This document shows positions 60,726-64,000 of a stretch of 64,000 nucleotides of DNA, piece by piece. Made by a program: the position numbers and the translations under genes. Numbering within the stretch: position 1 is the stretch's first letter; every line of letters begins with the position of its first letter. Source of the stretch: Sambucus nigra. Lineage: Eukaryota; Streptophyta; Magnoliopsida; Dipsacales; Adoxaceae. The stretch is taken from the NCBI GenBank assembly GCA_949130495.1, contig CASBWL010000047.1, positions 992,001-1,056,000 on the forward strand, written 5' to 3'. The notes beneath the pieces are model-generated. The model did no database searches. It was not told the DNA's origin and worked only from the letters and a program-made list of their open reading frames with translations.

Positions 60726-61638
60726 GCGCGGATCCGCATCATTTAATGGATTTGGGTTCGCGCCACAAATCGATTTTAAAACTTTTTTTATTTTGATTAT
60801 CACTGCTTTTTTAAAAGTTGTTTGATAAAAAAATCTTTTGCTTCTGTCAAAATTGTTTTTTATTGTTACAAACATCTTTTTGCTAAAAAAATGTTTTTTC
60901 TTTTGTTTTTGTTGTGTCGTGTCATATCTGTCGGCTGATATATGCTGACATGACGTGTTCGATTGGTAATTGACTTATGAATGTGGGGCCACGCCCGTGC
61001 TAATAACTAGAGTCACGATCGCCAGAATACATTTTTTAAAAATACATATAGTTGTTGCCTTCTAAAAAAAAGAGGAAAATGCAGTTTTAACGAAAACCAA
61101 ACAAAAATAAATAAAAAATACTTTCAGCAAAATACATTTTTTTAACTAGTTTAAACACAAAAAATAGTTGTTAACCCAAAAAAAAAACAACTTGAACAAA
61201 ACATAAGAACACATTTTTTATCAAAGTAAAAAAAGTTTGAACAAAGAAAAACAAGTTTGAAACACGTCGACATCAATTTTTATGTGTCGATCGCGACACT
61301 GTTTACTGTTTACGGATCGCAACACGTGATGTTAGCGGATCGCAACCGACACAAATGACACGACACGACATGACAAAAACAAAAGAAAAACATTTTTTTA
61401 GCAAAAATTGTTCTTATGAATAAAAAACAATTTTGACAAAAATAAAAGATTTTTTTAAAGAAAATAGCGTTTCTTAAACTAGTTTTAACACAAAAGATAG
61501 ATTTTAGGGAGAAAAAAAGAACAACTTTATCGAAAATAAATAAATAACAGTTTTTATCAAAATAAAAAAATGTTTTAAAATCGATTTATTAGTGCCACTG
61601 CTGCGATCCCACATCCACTAAATGATGCGGATCCGCGC
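60726..61638. mobile_element. Fold-back element, unit VI
   Basis: Tips are exact complements. The CACGACA run is one repeat shorter than in units IV and V. Confidence 0.75.
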
Positions 61639-62749
61639 CAGCGACAATAACCGATGCCTACAACATGAACACGTCTAAATGGAAAATGGCATAATGGGAA
61701 CTCTTATTTAGGCAAAAAATATATATTTTGTATTGTGTCGTATTTTAATTGATTCGTGCTCATCTAAAAAAATTAACAATTTGTGTTACCTCGTTTCATT
61801 TTTAATTGGTTGTGTTAGTGTTAGGTACAAAAATGTGAAGGTCATGTTATGTTTTAATTGGTTCGTAACAGTGTTAGATAAACAAAAAATGTATATTTCA
61901 TATTGTGTTGCATTTTATTTGATTCATGCTCATGGTTAAAAAAATAGGAATTTATGTTGTCTCGTGTTATTTTTAAATGGTCGTGTTTGTGTTTGGTAAA
62001 TAAAAATGAAGGTCATATTCTAATTTAATTGGTTCGAGATCATGTTAGATAAATAAAAAAAAAATCTTATTGTGTCATATTTTAATTGAGTCTTCTTCAT
62101 ATTTAGAGATTAATTTATAATATTTTAAAATTATTTACTTGAAATTAAAATGAAAATTAGAATAGCAGAGAAAATATTAGTTATAATTAAAATTTTCTCC
62201 ATTAAACTCCAACCAATCCAAGAAGATAAATTATTACGACAAATCATCTTCTTCAAAATTGAAGTGGCATGCCATGTCAGCCAGTTGAGTTAGGCAGTAA
62301 GCTTTTGCCGGTACATAAAGCATTTCTCTAAAGGTAAAATATCACAAATATTTTTTATACATTATAAAATTTCATCTCAAAACTATTTTTTATCCTCGGC
62401 AGATTGTGAAAAAATATTAATTATGCATTACGTAATTTGATTCAAACGTTAGTATACGAATAACTACACGCAGATTTTATCATTATTAAAAAAAAGTTTC
62501 CCACAAAGAAATAAAGCTTAAAAAACACAAACCAAATAAACCTTGAGGCAGAGAGAATGTTATTAACATGTAGTAAATTCATGTAATATTAGAGAATGGG
62601 AACACAGATTCATAACATCCATGTATTGAAACAGATCCAAACAAACGTAGGCCAAAAATACAAATATGCTCGTACCCATTTCAAAGACTTATTATCCCAC
62701 CAACACCATTTCAATCATTGCCACCAAACCCAAATATATTTCCCACCAC

Positions 62750-62755
62750 TTTATT
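62750..62755 (-). terminator. Candidate poly(A) signal, unit VII
   Basis: AATAAA on the minus strand, 56 nt after the stop codon. Confidence 0.55.
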
Positions 62756-62810
62756 CATATATAAAATATAAATATATAAGCTATGCTTGGATAATGAAAC
62801 CCATGCCGCA

Positions 62811-63299
62811 TCAAATACCGACTTCAACGGGTTCCTCTTTGTTAAGATTCAATTCATCATTTTCCTCTTTTATCTCATTCGTCATAGTTTCATTTTCAAT
62901 CGTTCCATCTACCTTCAAATTTTCTTCATTTTCGGACACAACCAACTCATCTATTTTATCAGTCGCACCATCTTTTTTCCCGACCATAGCATTTTTTTCA
63001 TTCTCCTCCATAACCAACTCCTCATTTTTTATAGGCACTCCATCTTTTTTCTCTATCATTTCATTTTCTTCATTTTCAATATGCACATCCTCTTTTGCCT
63101 CAATCTTAGATTTTTCGTCATACGTGGGCATGAGTTCCTTATTCTCAACAGGCAAGTTGTCTTTTATCTCAATAGCAACTTCATTTTGGTTGGTTTCTTT
63201 GAGATTATTATTTTCTCCTTCATTTGGCATGACCTCCTCATCTATGTTGAAGTTTGACACATTCCCCTCAATTGAACGACAATAGTTAATTTTCTCCAT
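62811..63299 (-). CDS. Glu/Lys-rich mini-gene, unit VII (complete)
   Basis: 162 residues, starting MEKINYC. The C-terminal half is identical to unit V, while the N-terminal 40 residues carry several private changes (SIEGNVSNFN, NEGENNNL). A longer plus-strand frame at 62596-63285 is an antisense shadow. Confidence 0.6.
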   Translation of the reverse strand: MEKINYCRSIEGNVSNFNIDEEVMPNEGENNNLKETNQNEVAIEIKDNLPVENKELMPTYDEKSKIEAKEDVHIENEENEMIEKKDGVPIKNEELVMEENEKNAMVGKKDGATDKIDELVVSENEENLKVDGTIENETMTNEIKEENDELNLNKEEPVEVGI

Positions 63300-63374
63300 C
63301 TAAGCTCTCTAAACTCACAAAAAACAACAATAAAATTTTGGCCCAAGGGATATGTAGAATTGATGTGCTTAGGC

Positions 63375-63383
63375 TTATTTATA
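63375..63383 (-). promoter_or_regulatory. TATA box, unit VII mini-gene
   Basis: TATAAATAA on the minus strand. Both halves of the upstream 44-bp repeat read GTTAGCCC. Confidence 0.6.
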
Positions 63384-63728
63384 AAAATAGTTAGCCCTTT
63401 TGCATTCACTTAACTTTAATGCATATAAAAATAGTTAGCCCTTTTGCATTCTCTTAACTTTAATGCATATGGGTGGAAAACCAACAAGTTAACGTTTGAG
63501 AGAATTGTAAGATTTGAAAAGCCAAAAGGTTATTCATAATTGAGTAAATGGCTTTATTTTGAAGCGGGAATAACTATGGACGTCTTAGTTGGCACTCTTC
63601 TTTATCAAGGGCATTATATGTATTTTTTATTGATTCACTCCTATATTATTTGACAATTGATTAAATATAACTTTTATTATCGGGACAGTACAGTTATTTT
63701 ACTACCTTTTGACGCTATTTACTAACGA

Positions 63729-63759
63729 CTAGTTTTAAACACTGCGCGATGCACGGATG
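63729..63759 (-). mobile_element. Helitron-like 3' terminus, unit VII
   Basis: CTAG before TC on the minus strand, as in copy I. The flanking bases also resemble copy I (TTGACGCTATTTAC). Confidence 0.5.
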
Positions 63760-64000
63760 GAAATATGAAGAAATGTAGTTTCATTTTTTTCATGGCCATG
63801 GTTAGAATATTCTTTAATATTAAACTGTTCATTGAATTTCTTATAAAAACTTTGTAATGATATTGCTTTTTATTTTTTATTTCAGAGTTAAATCTCATTT
63901 AAATCTTAGAATTTGATAAACTTGGCTACGTATCGTGTGGCCTGCATACTAGTATTTACTATTTTGAGACTCAAAATATGTGCCCTAAGTGCACAAATTA

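Larger units (their letters stand above)
56816..62030. repeat. Array unit VI (5215 bp)
   Basis: A mosaic: unit IV type from the left edge through the mini-gene, unit V type from the distal promoter to about 59500, then unit IV type in the fold-back region. Confidence 0.93.
62031..64000. repeat. Array unit VII (cut by window end)
   Basis: Left part of another unit through its mini-gene, promoter, Helitron-like terminus and about 240 bp of host segment; the array probably continues beyond the window. Confidence 0.9.

Overview
The window is nuclear DNA of a flowering plant, probably a eudicot; the species cannot be told from sequence alone. It has low GC, no compact operon-like coding, plant LTR retrotransposons primed by initiator-Met tRNA, a Copia and a chromovirus-type Gypsy fragment, a LINE tail of the usual plant form, Helitron-like 3' ends, and pieces of a plant ketol-acid reductoisomerase gene. 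No rRNA, tRNA or complete conventional housekeeping gene was found.

Under the transposons lies a much-duplicated host segment. Its clearest form is a head-to-tail array of about 5.2-kb units at 46384-64000 (units IV to VII, the last cut by the window end). Each unit carries, on the minus strand, a compact intronless gene: TATA box, 162-codon Glu/Lys-rich reading frame, and AATAAA about 60 nt past the stop. Each also has a Helitron-like 3' terminus, a conserved 68-codon reading frame and a 0.9-kb fold-back element. Broken relatives of the same segment occur at 1-9876 (copy I), 14113-17938 (copy II) and 40068-43881 (copy III). Copies II and III also carry the 3' end of a ketol-acid reductoisomerase gene.

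These copies are split by transposons. At 1925-6356 lies element C, a minus-strand LTR element with a large internal deletion and a 5-bp target duplication (AGATA). Its right end was then caught in an exact triplication of 1078 bp (6288-9521). A degenerate Copia fragment follows (9877-11222), then a LINE 3' end (14527-15632). The centre is a nested stack: a Gypsy element (minus; 17937-40067, 5' part lost) interrupted by element B (minus; 18522-37678, TSD TTAGT), itself interrupted by element A (plus; 24500-34137, TSD ACTAG).

A, B and C are one family of non-autonomous elements (LARD-like): LTRs of about 3.5-3.7 kb, an internal region of only about 2.25 kb, a PBS and PPT, but no gag or pol. 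Their LTRs are full of clustered short inverted repeats. In one LTR position, subfamily A carries eight copies of the palindrome CGAATCGATTCG, while B and C carry GGTCGACC-type palindromes instead. The points most worth following are the tandem Glu/Lys-rich mini-genes with Helitron-like junctions and the inverted-repeat architecture of the LARD family.
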